A stretch of DNA of 64,000 bases from Dermacentor variabilis (lineage: Eukaryota > Arthropoda > Arachnida > Ixodida > Ixodidae), in assembly GCF_050947875.1 (NCBI RefSeq), contig NC_134569.1, positions 189,902,067 to 189,966,066 on the forward strand, given 5' to 3'. Numbering within the stretch: position 1 is the first letter of the stretch; each line of letters opens with the position of its first letter. This document shows, one piece after another, positions 35,465 through 45,720 of this stretch. A program made the position numbers and the translations under genes. The notes under the pieces are model-generated. The model searched no databases, had not been told where the DNA came from, and worked only from the letters and a program-made list of their open reading frames with translations.

Positions 35465-35588
35465 CCAGGGAAGGTTAATGTTTTTTTTTTCTTAGTTTTC
35501 AAAGGAACGAATCGATATATACATGATTTGACTATGCTTTCAAAGCACGCCACGAGCGCATCAACGTCACTAGATAGTCCAAGTGCCA

Positions 35589-35820
35589 CCCGCCGTGGTT
35601 GCTCAGTGGCTATGGTGTTGGGCTGCTGAGCACGAGGTCGCGGGATCGAATCCCGGCCACGGCGGCCGCATTTCGATGGGGGCGAAATGCGAAAACACCC
35701 GTGTGCTTAGATTTAGGTGCACGTTAAAGAACCCCAGGTGGTCAAAATTTCCGGAGTCCTCCACTACGGCGTGCCTCATAATCAGAAAGTGGTTTTGGCA
35801 CGTAAAACCCCAAATATTAT
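35589..35820 (+). repeat. Ruka-type SINE inserted in LINE A
   Basis: 232 bp, with a tRNA-like head (GTTGCTCAGTGGC A-box region, GGGATCGAATCCC B box) and an ATTATT tail. A perfect 14-bp target duplication, TAGTCCAAGTGCCA, flanks it at 35575-35588 and 35821-35834. It lies antisense to LINE A and splits its frame. Confidence 0.95.
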
Positions 35821-35834
35821 TAGTCCAAGTGCCA

Positions 35835-36526
35835 AAAATGCGTCGAAATTATTGGATAGTTCATCTGTGATACGGACGTCATCAGCTCTGGAAAAAGTCT
35901 CGAAACGTGGACAGCGTAAAACTTTGGTTATGGATTGGCCGGTTTACAGATAGAAAAACAGCGTTGTGATCGGAGATACCATCAATTATTTCGTACTTGT
36001 AACCCGTCTTGGCAGAATCAGTGCTGAGAAAAATCAAATCCAGTACTGAGTCACCACGGGTGGGACTGTGAACGACCTGCTTTAAGCCAAGAGATAACGA
36101 TAATTCAACAAATTTCCTGTTTAATGCGTTACCATGATCAAAAAATGAGAGAGACGTCCAGTCGATTCCGGGAGCATTAAAATCCCCCTATAAGACGAAA
36201 TTTGAGGAAACTAAATTATCCTGCAGTAAAAGTTGGTCCAGGTTGTCAAGAGTTTCCAACGAACTATTAGGGGGAGGATAGAAAATGCATACGTTTAAGA
36301 ATTGTTTAGCGTAGTAAAGTCTACAGCAGACTGATTCTATGTCTAGCGGAGAGAAGAGGACCTTGAATTTGAAATCTGAGCGAAAAAGCAATGCAACACC
36401 ACCACCTCTTTGATTATGACGATCATTTCGCACGGTGACGTAACCTGGTGGTGTAAACTCCGAGTCATGAATACCTTCATGTAACCAAGTTTCGGTGATA
36501 CCAATAATGTCAGGTGAATAGGACAA
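35835..36526 (-). pseudogene. LINE A AP endonuclease domain
   Basis: The frame from 36526 reads IIGITETWLHEG (metal-binding Glu). A stop at 36188 just before the GDFN motif (GDFNAPGIDW) shows one mutation. Downstream ISDHNAV carries the catalytic SDH at about 35965-35975. Thus EN is nearly complete but has at least one stop. It nicks target DNA for target-primed reverse transcription. Confidence 0.8.
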
Positions 36527-36617
36527 AACAAGCGCAAGAAAAAGGGGAAATTTATTAGCTATTCCTTCTAGCGTTGATGTTCATAATGGTAAGGTCTCTT
36601 TGGGTTGTAGAAGAAGT

Positions 36618-37655
36618 TCAAGCTGTTGCTGACTGTGATGCGGGACATGTTGTCTTAGAAAAGTTGCGACGATTAGAGATTTTTACAAGAGAGTTGGTGG
36701 AATCGCACCAGTTATACCGAATGTTGTCAATGAAAATATGGTCAAACCTATTCTTAACAGAATACCCATTGTTGCGATGCTGACTGGACGCCTCCCATAG
36801 TTTCTTCCGAATTCCACGAACTCTGGGTGAAAAGTCATCAGAAAGCCTAAGTCCGGAATCCGTAAGCTTAAAACCATTCTTCAGCAAAGTAAGCTTATCA
36901 TTAAAATCAAGCATTTTCAAAATTACCGGGCGTGGATGATGGTTTTCACGAGCTCTTCCCAAACGATGGAGGCGTTCGATGCGAGGACATTGAATACGAA
37001 GACTCTGTTGAAATAATTCAGATATTTTGGAAAGAAGGGAATCGTGAGTTTCATCAACAGTTTCTAATAAACCATGTAAAATAATGTTGTTCCGCATAGA
37101 CCAATTTTCTAGATCTTCATTCTTTCCAGTCAACTCAGAGACTGAACGCTTCAGTGCGCTTATTTCGTTATGTAATTGACCATTTTCAGGCCGTGAAGCA
37201 GGGTTGGCCAATGCCTTTTCAACAGCGGAAATGCGCAATTCAAGTGCCTCGAAGCGCATACCAACAGAACTTCTTATCTCCGCAATGTCGCGAGCCATGT
37301 TCTTATTGTTAGTCAATATTTCAGTCAAAAGTTGTACAAGCACAGGATTATCGGAGTTCGACAATGCTTCCTCAACCACCAGCTCTCCAGTAGGATTAGA
37401 AGCCCTCGGCGAATTAGCACAGCCGCTTGAATGGCCCAAAGAAGCGCCACCCTTTTTAATAGATTTAGTCGACCGGGTTCCCGTAGTGGGTCCAGGGTTA
37501 AGCTCGATATCACCCCTCAAGAGAAGGCGGTTGAGGGCCGTCAACATAACAGAGCATACATCATGAAAAAAAAGTGGCTGTGGGCAGCACAGCAACAGCA
37601 AAAAACGATCGTCGGACTTTAAACAATGAGCATTTTTGCGGTAACATACCAGCAT
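36618..37655 (-). CDS. LINE A amino-terminal ORF (2A-like motif, coiled coil, RNA-binding region)
   Basis: I take ATG 37655 as a likely start; the open frame extends to 38105 but that part runs through 5' UTR repeats. A hydrophobic stretch (FLLLLCCPQPLFF) precedes the 2A-like motif. A charged linker, a coiled coil (EIRSSVGMRFEALELRISAV and onward) and an L1-ORF1-like RNA-binding region follow (RRM-like, with NNIILHGL and RLHRLGR). The frame ends at 36618, near where the endonuclease frame begins. Known 2A-bearing LINEs keep this order. The same coding sequence is partly present at 1-707. Confidence 0.8.
   Translation of the reverse strand: MLVCYRKNAHCLKSDDRFLLLLCCPQPLFFHDVCSVMLTALNRLLLRGDIELNPGPTTGTRSTKSIKKGGASLGHSSGCANSPRASNPTGELVVEEALSNSDNPVLVQLLTEILTNNKNMARDIAEIRSSVGMRFEALELRISAVEKALANPASRPENGQLHNEISALKRSVSELTGKNEDLENWSMRNNIILHGLLETVDETHDSLLSKISELFQQSLRIQCPRIERLHRLGRARENHHPRPVILKMLDFNDKLTLLKNGFKLTDSGLRLSDDFSPRVRGIRKKLWEASSQHRNNGYSVKNRFDHIFIDNIRYNWCDSTNSLVKISNRRNFSKTTCPASQSATA
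37488..37511 (-). other. Canonical 2A-like ribosome-skipping motif
   Basis: GDIELNPGP fits D-(V/I)-E-x-N-P-G-P exactly and follows a leucine-rich LNRLLLR segment, as in working 2A sequences. It would release a short hydrophobic leader from the ORF1 protein. The duplicate lies at 540-563. Confidence 0.85.
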
Positions 37656-38047
37656 AAGCAAGAAACAGTTTTTAGGCGGCATTCCGTAGCTGTTGCCAAG
37701 ATGCCCACTGATGAGGGGAACCGCACACAGGGCTTTTAAACCCCTGCCTGATGGTGTCGCTGAGCTGGGAGGGTTGCTGATTGGTTTGTCAGGAATGGCA
37801 ACGTTGAGGGCGGTGTCTAGCGGCAGAGATGAGCGGATCGATGGCCCGCACCCATGACACACGTGGGCGATAGTGCAGACCTGCGCAGCTTCCTCGATCT
37901 CAGCCACGTGCAGTTGCACCGGTGATGGTGCAGTCAGCCGCGTGAAGGCAGCAGCAGGGACGACGGTTCCGAGGAAAAGACTGGCAAACTGCATAAGCAA
38001 GAAACAGTTTTTAGGCGGCATTCCGTAGCTGTTGCCAAGCTGCCCAC
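37652..38047 (-). repeat. LINE A 5' UTR direct repeats
   Basis: Second copy of the repeat pair described at 704-1099. The distal unit marks the 5' end of the element at about 38047. Confidence 0.7.
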
Positions 38048-38317
38048 TCACTTGATTTTGATGTAAGGCCAAATCGACAACGGAAGACAGGTAACTTGTA
38101 AGCATCAGTCGAAAAAGAAAAAAAAGGGAAATTCCACTAGGAAGATAAAAATAACGGCGTTGGGAACTGGCTATAGGGTGTGTTCCGATAAGGACATACT
38201 TAGGGGAGTCCCGGCTATTCTTCTTCAGCGAAAATTTTCGTGTAAGCTGGGCAAGTGCCTCTGTAGAAAATAATCAACCTTTGTTTTGCGAGACTCGGTG
38301 CGGATTTTGAGAAAGTC
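38048..38317. other. Spacer between divergent LINE A and LINE B
   Basis: About 270 bp with no recognised coding separates the 5' ends of the two LINEs. It is duplicated at 1100-1369. It may contain host DNA or the distal LINE B leader. Confidence 0.5.
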
Positions 38318-38847
38318 TAATCGCGGGCCCGCAGGGGCGTCTGTGTCAGCACGCGTTTGGTGTGTTGCGGCGCCACGTACCCGAGCACACGAGGGTTGGC
38401 CCCTCCCGCGCCTAGCCGGAAGTGGCTTTGCCGTGTCCGGGGAAAAGGGGATCCCTGGGGTTCAGCTGACGCTGAATGTTTGGACCTTTGTGGCCCCTCC
38501 GCGGAGGCAATACAGCCCTTTGGCCTCTGCTTCACGTAGACGGCACCTCCGGACTGACCCTCCCGGGAGAAATCGGCAGTGACCTTTTCCTGCCTTCTTC
38601 CACCACACGCTTTTTCTTTACCGTCTTCTTTCAGACTTGTCCTGTCTTGCATCTTCTATTCACTTCAAAGTTTCGTTGGTGGCAAGGGTTAACCTAGTGT
38701 GGCGAACCTAACTTGGTTATGTCGTATTACGTTATTGTATGGCTGTACAGCTGGCGTGGGCAGGACTTGTTCGCATGTTCTTGTCCCGTCCCTCGCTGGG
38801 CTGCCTCGTGGGCTGCTGGCACGGTGGCTGAACAACACAACTTATCT

Positions 38848-40003
38848 ATGGCTCCTCCTTTCACCCAAGAGAATCGCCCCTCTTATAGAAGAGGGCGAAC
38901 CGAAGCAAGTGATTTTCTAGAAAAGAAGGTAGCCTTCCCAAAATACCAGGTAATACATATTGAAGTAGAAGAAAAGCTAGCAAGAATCTTGCCCCCATTC
39001 ACAGTATCCAAGTCGTTGACACAAGGCCTCGGCCCTGGCTACAAGCTTTTAAAAATTTCTAGCGGCGATTTGCTGCTCGAAATGCACGACAATGTGCAAT
39101 ACACAAAACTGTCAAACATTGTGTCCATTGGCGACATTCCTGTATCCGTTACATCCCACCGATCCCTCAACACTGTCCGCGGTGTAATATCAAAAATCGA
39201 TTTCAAACAAGACATGCTTGAAGGGCTCACCAACCAAGATGTCATAGACGTTCATCGGATCAAGATCCGGGAGGACAACAAAGAAATCGACATGAAACAC
39301 CTCATCCTCACTTTCAACAGCAACACAGACCCTGAAAAAATACAAGTCGCCTACTTGAATATAAGTGTAAGGCCCTACATTCCCAAACCCCGGCAGATGA
39401 TTCAATTGCCAGAGGTTCGGCCATGGCTCACAGAATGGCCGGGGCTGCAAAAGTTGCGCAAAATGTGCTTCGAAAGAACATGCTTCCGAAAACTGTGACG
39501 GTGCAGCGCATTGCGTAAACTGTGAAGGAGAACATGCCGCGTACTCCAGGGCGTCTCCGTCCTGGATAAAAGAAAAAGAAATAATCACATTGAAAACCAA
39601 AGAAAACATTTCATTCAAAGAAGCAAGAAGGCGTATCGCGCTAACAAACACATTCCTCGTCAATGGAAGAAGCAACTTCGCCGATGTATTGCGACGGAGC
39701 ATAGCCGCACACCAACTATCGGCGCCAGCTCAGGCCACGGTTACCGGGCCTCCGGCAGAGTCACCCGCGCCCCAGGCAGAGGCAGCACAAGCTGCCCTGC
39801 CACCTACTAAGCAGTGCCTGCACGTCCTCAAGTCGGCCGCCCACAAGGTTTCTCCCCAACGGGAAAGGCCTGAGAGACACACACCCGCGGTATCGCGGAG
39901 CTCCAGCGCTTCAGGAGAGGCCATGGAGGCCAGGAGATGCCAGTTCGCCCCCGCAACCGCAGAGGCACAACTCACTCGAAAAAAAAACAACAATGCCCAA
40001 TAA
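38848..40003 (+). pseudogene. LINE B ORF1, frameshifted
   Basis: Same sequence and same lesion as 1900-2876, but here the carboxyl terminus continues to a stop at 40003 (EAQLTRKKNNNAQ). It follows the usual order: variable amino terminus, RNA-binding core, then CCHC knuckles out of frame. Confidence 0.8.
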
Positions 40004-40064
40004 CGGGTCCTCAAAAAGGAGGAACCTATTTGTTTTTAGCCACATCCCTACAAAATAATTAAAG

Positions 40065-40277
40065 ATGGCGTTTCTGATACATTGCAATTGTCGCGGACTT
40101 ATTAAAAACTACAGCGACATAAAAGATATCCTAAACTCATTTTCTCCTGTGGCTTTGCGTTTAAAAGAGACAAACTTAGGACCAAAACATAAGAACATTT
40201 TAAAGAAATACAAGGTATTTTGTTGTGACACAGCAAGCGAGTAGGCTCTCTGGAGGTGTCGATGTTATTTATCAATT
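40065..40277 (+). pseudogene. LINE B ORF2 endonuclease, amino-terminal part
   Basis: Opens MAFLIHCNCRGLIKNYSD, the usual start of tick Jockey/I-like ORF2 (N of the WNCRG motif), then LKETNL where the catalytic Glu sits. A TAG after DTASE breaks the frame before SGGVDVIYQ. Cut at about 40277 by LINE C. Confidence 0.75.
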
Positions 40278-40387
40278 TTTTACTATACCCTCAAGACCCA
40301 GAGGGTGTTATTGAGGGGGTGGGTACAATGCAAATACAAAACAAAACAATAAAAGGAACTTACAGGAAAAAAAACAACAGTTTGCAG

Positions 40388-41784
40388 CTACATCAGTAAG
40401 TGTTTAGTAACTGCAGACATGAACAACGCTTGGTCCTCAAAGGCAGCGATGGAGGGGGGAAGGTGCTTCCACTCTCTACTTGACTTCGGAAGAAACGAAT
40501 GTAAAAAGAGATTAGTGCGGCACAAAGGGACGGCTACATTATATTGGTGGTCAACACGTGATGAAAAGTAAGGAGGTTCTGAGATGAGTTCCTGTCGAAG
40601 TACTTGATTATGAAAGAAAATTTTATGAAAGAGCAAGAGGCGTGAAGTCGTTCTTCTGCCAGGTCTGGAAGGTTAAGAGGGGATTTCATCAAGGGGACAC
40701 CGGCAGTACGAGCAAAATTATTGAGTATAAATTGAGCTGAACGGTTCTGGATCGATTCTAAGGTGTCGATTAGCGTTGATTGAGCTGGATCCCAGACGGC
40801 TGAAGCGTACTCGAGCTTTCGACGGATTAATGTTTGATATAGCTGCAGTTTAAGGTGTGCTGGCGCTTGGCAAAAGTTTCGGCGAAGGTAACGAAGCGTA
40901 CGACAAGCATTGTTAGTAATGTAGTTAATGTGAGAGTGCGATGATAAATCGTTCGATATGTAAACACCAATATATTTGTAAGTACTAACCTGCTCTAATT
41001 TAGTTCCGTTCAAGGTGTAGGTAAAAGGTTCAGAAGTGTTAGAACGCGAGATTGTCATACTTTTACATTTATTTACGTTAAGGGTGATTAGCCAAGTCTA
41101 ACACCAGACAGAGACGCGATTAAGGTCAGCTTGAAGAAGGTAGTTGTCGTTTTCGTTAGTTATTCGATGGTACATGACACAGTCGTCTACAAACAGTTTT
41201 ATGGATGACGTGATGTTACGCGGAAAGTCATTGATATACATTAAAAAGAGCAAAGGACCTAAAACTGAGCATTGCGGAACGCGAGATTTAACTGCACAGG
41301 AATGTGAGGAACAATCATTAGCGGTTACGTACTGCGTGCAGTTACTGAGAAAGCATTCTATCCATATGAGAATATTGGGCTCGATGTTCAGCGTGCTGAG
41401 CTTCAGTAGTAACAATTGGTGCGACACTTTATCAATAGCTTTTGCGAAGTCTGGAAACATACAATCAACCGGAATTCTATTATCTAGCGCTAAGGTGATA
41501 TCATGCGTAAAAGACAGAAGCTGAGTTTCGCACGAGTGGTGCTTACGAAAGCCGTGTTGGAACCTGCTGAAGGATGAGTTGGTTTCAAGAAATGTTATAA
41601 GGTTAGAATAGATAACATGCTCAAGCATATTACAGGGTATACTTGTTAAAGAAATTGGTCGGTAGTTTAAGGCAGAGTGTTGGTTACCGGATTTAAGGAC
41701 AGGAATCACCTTGCAATCAGGTGGCAAAGTAGAGCACTGGAGAGACTGCATGAAAATGTGTGACAAAATTATCGAAGAGTACAC
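40388..41784 (-). pseudogene. LINE C reverse transcriptase, broken
   Basis: The frame 41784-41098 has NYRPISLTS, FQHGFRKHHSCETQ, DFAKAIDKVSH (degenerate DF.KAFD box) and FVDDCVMY (catalytic DD, Phe-Val for Tyr-Ala). A stop splits it from 41058-40534, the thumb region (YKYIGVYISNDLS and LIRRKLEYASAVWDP), and from the tail 40636-40388. Confidence 0.85.
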
Positions 41785-42408
41785 TTCAGTGCTTTTCTGG
41801 AATTTCGCGTTTATCTCATCAGTTCCCCAGACGACAACCGAAGTTTCTGGAATAAGTTAATGACTCCTTCAAATTCAATCACGACAGAATCCATTGGAAA
41901 AAACCTGCTGTCGCATAGCTGCGGCACCGAAATCGCTCGTGAATCGGAAATATATTGCGAGAAAACGTCATTAAGAATGGAACAGCATTCTTCATTGCAC
42001 AGTGCACGCACATCGGAATCAGTGTTATTGCAGTGCCCTTCATTGGTTTAACACTTTTACAAGATGGTCAGTATACAATAGCGAGGGAAGCGTATTGTTG
42101 ACATAGTCACTCCTGGCGGTTTTGATGTAAGAGCGATATGCAGAAAGAGCTTCGCGTTTAAGGGTGCCAACGACAAGCACTGCTGCCGAGCTTTGCATAA
42201 CGGGAGAGGCGTTTTTTCTTATTAAGAAGCATTTTGAGGTTTGTTGTAAACCATGGCACTCGCTGCTTTTTTGGATATAACTTGTAGTGGTACGTGCGGG
42301 CCGATCAATGAAGCGACTTTGTGTCTAAATAGGCTCCAATTCTGCTCGATTGATCTGTCATAAAAGCCAGGCATATAATTATCGATTTATTGCTGTATAG
42401 TCCCCTTT

Positions 42409-43744
42409 CTAGTAGTTTCTCAGTGTCTTCGTAACGGTAGTTCTGGGTGAAATGTCGACGTTTAAGGTAAATGCAAGGCAGCAATGGTCGCTAAGACCAG
42501 GAAAATAAGTCAGTGAGTGCACTAAGTTTGGTGTCGTGGTCAGGATCAAATCCAACACGTTAGCAGACGTAAGGCCTACTGTTGGGTTGGGTAAAAGTTG
42601 GGTAAAATTGAAATCTGAAGATGAATTAACAAATAATTTATTCTCAACGGTCGTCTCAGTGTTCGTAGGGCCGGTACCTGACCAATCAATCTTAGGAAAG
42701 TTAAAGTCTCCTAACAGAAACAAAGGAGCACGCAGGAATTGTTGAACTAATGAGTTCAACGCGTCATGCATTAATTCACAAAGATCAGGTGTCGCGTTGG
42801 GCGGCATGTAACACAAAAAAGAGCGCTTTGATGACGGAAAGGGATGTTCGCACAAAGAAGCTCTAAGGAAGAATTCAGTGGTATCATATGTGACGCTAAG
42901 TTATAGGCTACTGCTATAATAACAGCTCCCCATTTTCCGGTGTGACGATCGCATCGATAGATGGCGTATTTTTATCGCAGTCAAATAGTTCACTACTGGC
43001 TGTTCCAGGAGAAAGCCACGTTTCTGTAAGCGCCACAACGTCAGCAGAGCATGAGTCAATGATAGCCGATAAAGTGTCTCTCTTATTGGTTATGCTTCGC
43101 ACATTTGAAAGCAGCAAGGATATGTTTCGTGGAACAGGGGGCGTAACCTTTGTTGTGCTAGAACAAGGAAGTGCACGACCTGCAGACGTAGAAACGGACG
43201 AGAGCTCGTTTGAAATTGCGGCACTGCCAGATTCTAGTTCACAAATACTATCGGTTGCTCGCGAGTAGACAAAGCACTTTTTGTGTATATATAGTTTGTT
43301 GTAACGTACCGTGAAGCGCTCCTTACTAGCTTTTCCGTATTCAGAAAGCTTTTGGCGCACACTTCTTCTAGCCTTGCTCAAGCCTTCATTAACCGACACG
43401 TCACAAGCCCTCAGTTTGGCTCTTGCGGCCAGAATGCCCTCGCGTAACTTGGAAGACGCAAGTTTGATTATGACAGGCCGGCACTTTCCCGGTGCGAATT
43501 TCCCCAGCCTGTGAGCACGAGATATGCGTTCGTTATCGGTACCCAGGTTAAGCTTTAACGCTGTATTAAGGACTTTACAAACCTTTTCTTCACACTGGGC
43601 CCATGTTTCGACAACGCTGTCTTCAATGCCATGTAATATAATATTATCTCGGCGGGAGCGATCTTCAAACTCGTTAAGACGTTCGGTTGAAGTTACAAGT
43701 TGTGGTGACACGCCCAAGCTCGCGTTTTCTCCAGTCAAACGCAT
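42409..43744 (-). pseudogene. LINE C ORF1 RNA-binding region and AP endonuclease
   Basis: The frame 43744-42914 starts in an L1-ORF1-like region (RRDNIILHGI, RAHRLGKF) and runs without a stop into the endonuclease opening (LLLSNVRSI, VVALTETWLS). In this family ORF1 and ORF2 therefore form one polyprotein. After a break, 42855-42409 gives LLGDFNFPKIDW and GLSDHCCLAF (SDH motif). 41811-42408 holds the EN-RT linker, with a short frame at 42011-41811. Confidence 0.8.
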
Positions 43745-43793
43745 AGTGTCTTCTACCAGAGAAAGCCTGCTGTGAATGTCGCAAATTTTTTCC

Positions 43794-44060
43794 TTAAGTC
43801 AATTCTGCCCTTCTTTGACAGAGATGCCATAACTTATTGTGCTTTGCATCAACGTTCTTGTGAAGTGATTTTATCAAAGAAATAAGTTCTTTGTGCTCTT
43901 TGCTTGGCTCCTTCCTCGGCGGCCCAGGGTTCAACTCCACATAACCGGCAAGAAACAATAACCTTGTTACATATACACACTCGCAACCAAGAGATAATAA
44001 TACTTGTGGGCATGGAAGCACTAACAAACAACGATTGCTAGATCTTTTACACTTCAGCGA
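43794..44060 (-). pseudogene. LINE C amino terminus with variant 2A-like motif
   Basis: The frame ends at 43794, just before the RNA-binding part, so there is a shift between them. At 43943-43920 it reads YVELNPGP after LLFLAG. The NPGP core is intact, but the consensus Asp is Tyr. Other CR1/L2 elements usually have GDVELNPGP here, so this copy may be mutated. Confidence 0.75.
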
Positions 44061-44090
44061 AGGAGAAGAACCCACCTGCACGATAAAGGA

Positions 44091-44431
44091 GAATGGCGAT
44101 TGAGGCGGCTGCATCACTGCAGTACTTCCATGCCCAATGAGCCGGGGCGGAGGAGGCCAGCTGCTGAAGAAGCCCTCTTGCGATGCATACGACAATGTCG
44201 AAGACCAGGTTATGGTGAGCACTGGTTGGTACTGGCGAATAAGTGAAGCGGGCCTATCCCAACAGGCAAAAGGTGTTGATGGCAGTCCAAGGGCGAACAC
44301 GGTGTCACATCGGAGAGACGGTCGCTCGGTTCCTGCGCTGCTTTGCTGGGTCCACGTGGTAGCAGTTATCAAAGCCAACAGTAAACCAGAATGGCGATTG
44401 AGGCGGCTGCATCACTGCAGTACCTCCATGC
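44091..44431 (-). repeat. LINE C 5' UTR direct repeats
   Basis: A segment of about 42 bp at 44091-44132 recurs at 44389-44431 with about one or two mismatches (core GGCGATTGAGGCGGCTGCAT), 298 bp apart. The position and spacing mirror the LINE A 5' UTR repeats, though the sequence differs. Confidence 0.75.
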
Positions 44432-44436
44432 GCAAG

Positions 44437-45720
44437 TGCAAAATGGTTTGGTTACTTATGAAATCAAGCTTCAAACGAAATATGAAGCTGCAGCAGTGAC
44501 CGTCCTTTATTGTAAAACCAGTACAATATGTACTGTGTATTTGGAACCACATCCAAATGTTACACTTCATGATTTAGAAGCGCTTTTTAAACAGCTACCG
44601 GAGGCATATTTAGTAGCAGGGGATATTAATGCGCACTCATCGTATTGCGGGAGTGACCAAACGGACACTAGAAGCCGTATACTAGAAGATTTTATTTTAT
44701 CAAATAGTGTCTGCCTGCTATATACAGGAAAGCACACATATTGCTCTCCGAGCTCAGGAAAAATCAGCTGCTTAGATTTACCTTTTAGTTCTCCATCATT
44801 TTTTACAGAGGTTAAATGGGATGTTGACAACCCCTCCGGAAGTTATCACCTCCCTGTAAAGATTAACTTATCATACACACCACAAATCATCCCAAGCAAA
44901 CCACGTCGTTGGAAGCTACACTTAGCAAACTGGGGACTGATTCAAGAACAGGCCAGCCTGGAAAAAGTTTTTTCAAGTAATCTGAATGTCGACGACCAAA
45001 ACAAATTGTTCACAACCTGCATTATTAATGCCGCGCGGCTAGCTATTCCTCAGTCCTCAGGAGTGGTTCTACATAATCACAAAATCTGGTACACACAAGC
45101 ATGTAGGGAAGCAAAAAAGAAAACAAAGCCTGGGGCATTTTCCGTAGCTATCCAACCCACAATATTCTTACAAATTTTAAAAAGGCGAAAGCCAACGCAC
45201 GCGACATCCGTCGCGATGCTGAGAAATTTCCTGGAAGAATTACATATCTTCTATCAGCATTTCAACCACATCCATAAATTACATGACAGCTGTCTCCCTT
45301 TCCACAATTTCGTCTTTAACAACTCCTGGCACACAAACAAGTATAGAGGAACAGGCAGACGTACTAGGGGAACTTTTCTAATGTTTTAAGTTCGTCACAC
45401 TACACTAAATCGTTCCTGAAGTACAAACATACAGCCGAAAAACAAAAACTGCCTACAAGTGGCTGTGCAAATGAGTTCTATAATGCATTTGCACTTCACT
45501 AAATCCAAAAAGTACTGTCCGCAGGTAAACAGGCAGCACCCGGCCTTGATGAAATACACTATGAAATGCTGGCTCACCTCTCAGATGCTGCCGTGAAGGC
45601 ACTTTTACAATTATTCAACAAAAGATGGCTATCGCGAAAAATACCGGAGGCTTGGAAAAAAGCCGTGATTGCACCGTTTCTGAAGCGTCGAAAACCACCA
45701 ACCACCCCTGGCAGTTTAGG
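44437..45720 (+). pseudogene. LINE B ORF2 endonuclease end and RT start
   Basis: Open to 45389: LQTKYEAAAVTVL, LVAGDINAHSSYCGS (GD-N-H motif), then SCLDLPFSSP and the GSYHLPV block. The last replaces the usual GSDH-P, so a catalytic Asp seems lost. After a stop the RT start continues to about 45715 (KQAAPGLDEIHYEML, IPEAWKKAVIAPFLK). Confidence 0.8.

Larger units (their letters stand above)
33467..38047 (-). mobile_element. LINE A: CR1/L2-like non-LTR retrotransposon, nearly full length
   Basis: Reading 5' to 3' on the minus strand: a 5' UTR with repeated motif, an ORF with 2A-like motif, coiled coil and RNA-binding region, an AP endonuclease, an RT and a 3' tail of TAAA repeats (plus-strand 33467-33490). 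A 3' hairpin (GCCCGTTCGGGC, 33499-33510) precedes the tail. The RT is uninterrupted. A Ruka SINE (35589-35820) is inserted between endonuclease and RT. The clade assignment (CR1/L2) rests on APE plus RT order, absence of RNase H and the 3' hairpin. Confidence 0.88.
36949..39824. repeat. Right copy of the 2.88-kb direct repeat
   Basis: Matches 1-2876 without gaps, with two mismatches (39526 and 39712). Here both LINEs continue beyond the duplicated part: LINE A leftward past 36949 and LINE B rightward past 39824. This therefore looks like the parental arrangement. Confidence 0.95.
40278..44436 (-). mobile_element. LINE C: CR1/L2-like LINE inserted in LINE B ORF2
   Basis: The 3' end is at about 40278, with a hairpin-like CCCTC...GAGGG. 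The 5' end is near 44436 with a repeated 5' UTR motif. Order on the minus strand: 2A-like leader, ORF1 RNA-binding region fused in frame to the endonuclease start, endonuclease, then RT. It is clearly different from LINE A in sequence and carries several stops and shifts. No clean target duplication was seen. Confidence 0.85.

Noticed and set aside
37656..38105. Amino-terminal extension of the 495-codon LINE A frame
   Set aside because: It runs through repeated 5' UTR sequence and into the spacer and has no protein-like conservation.
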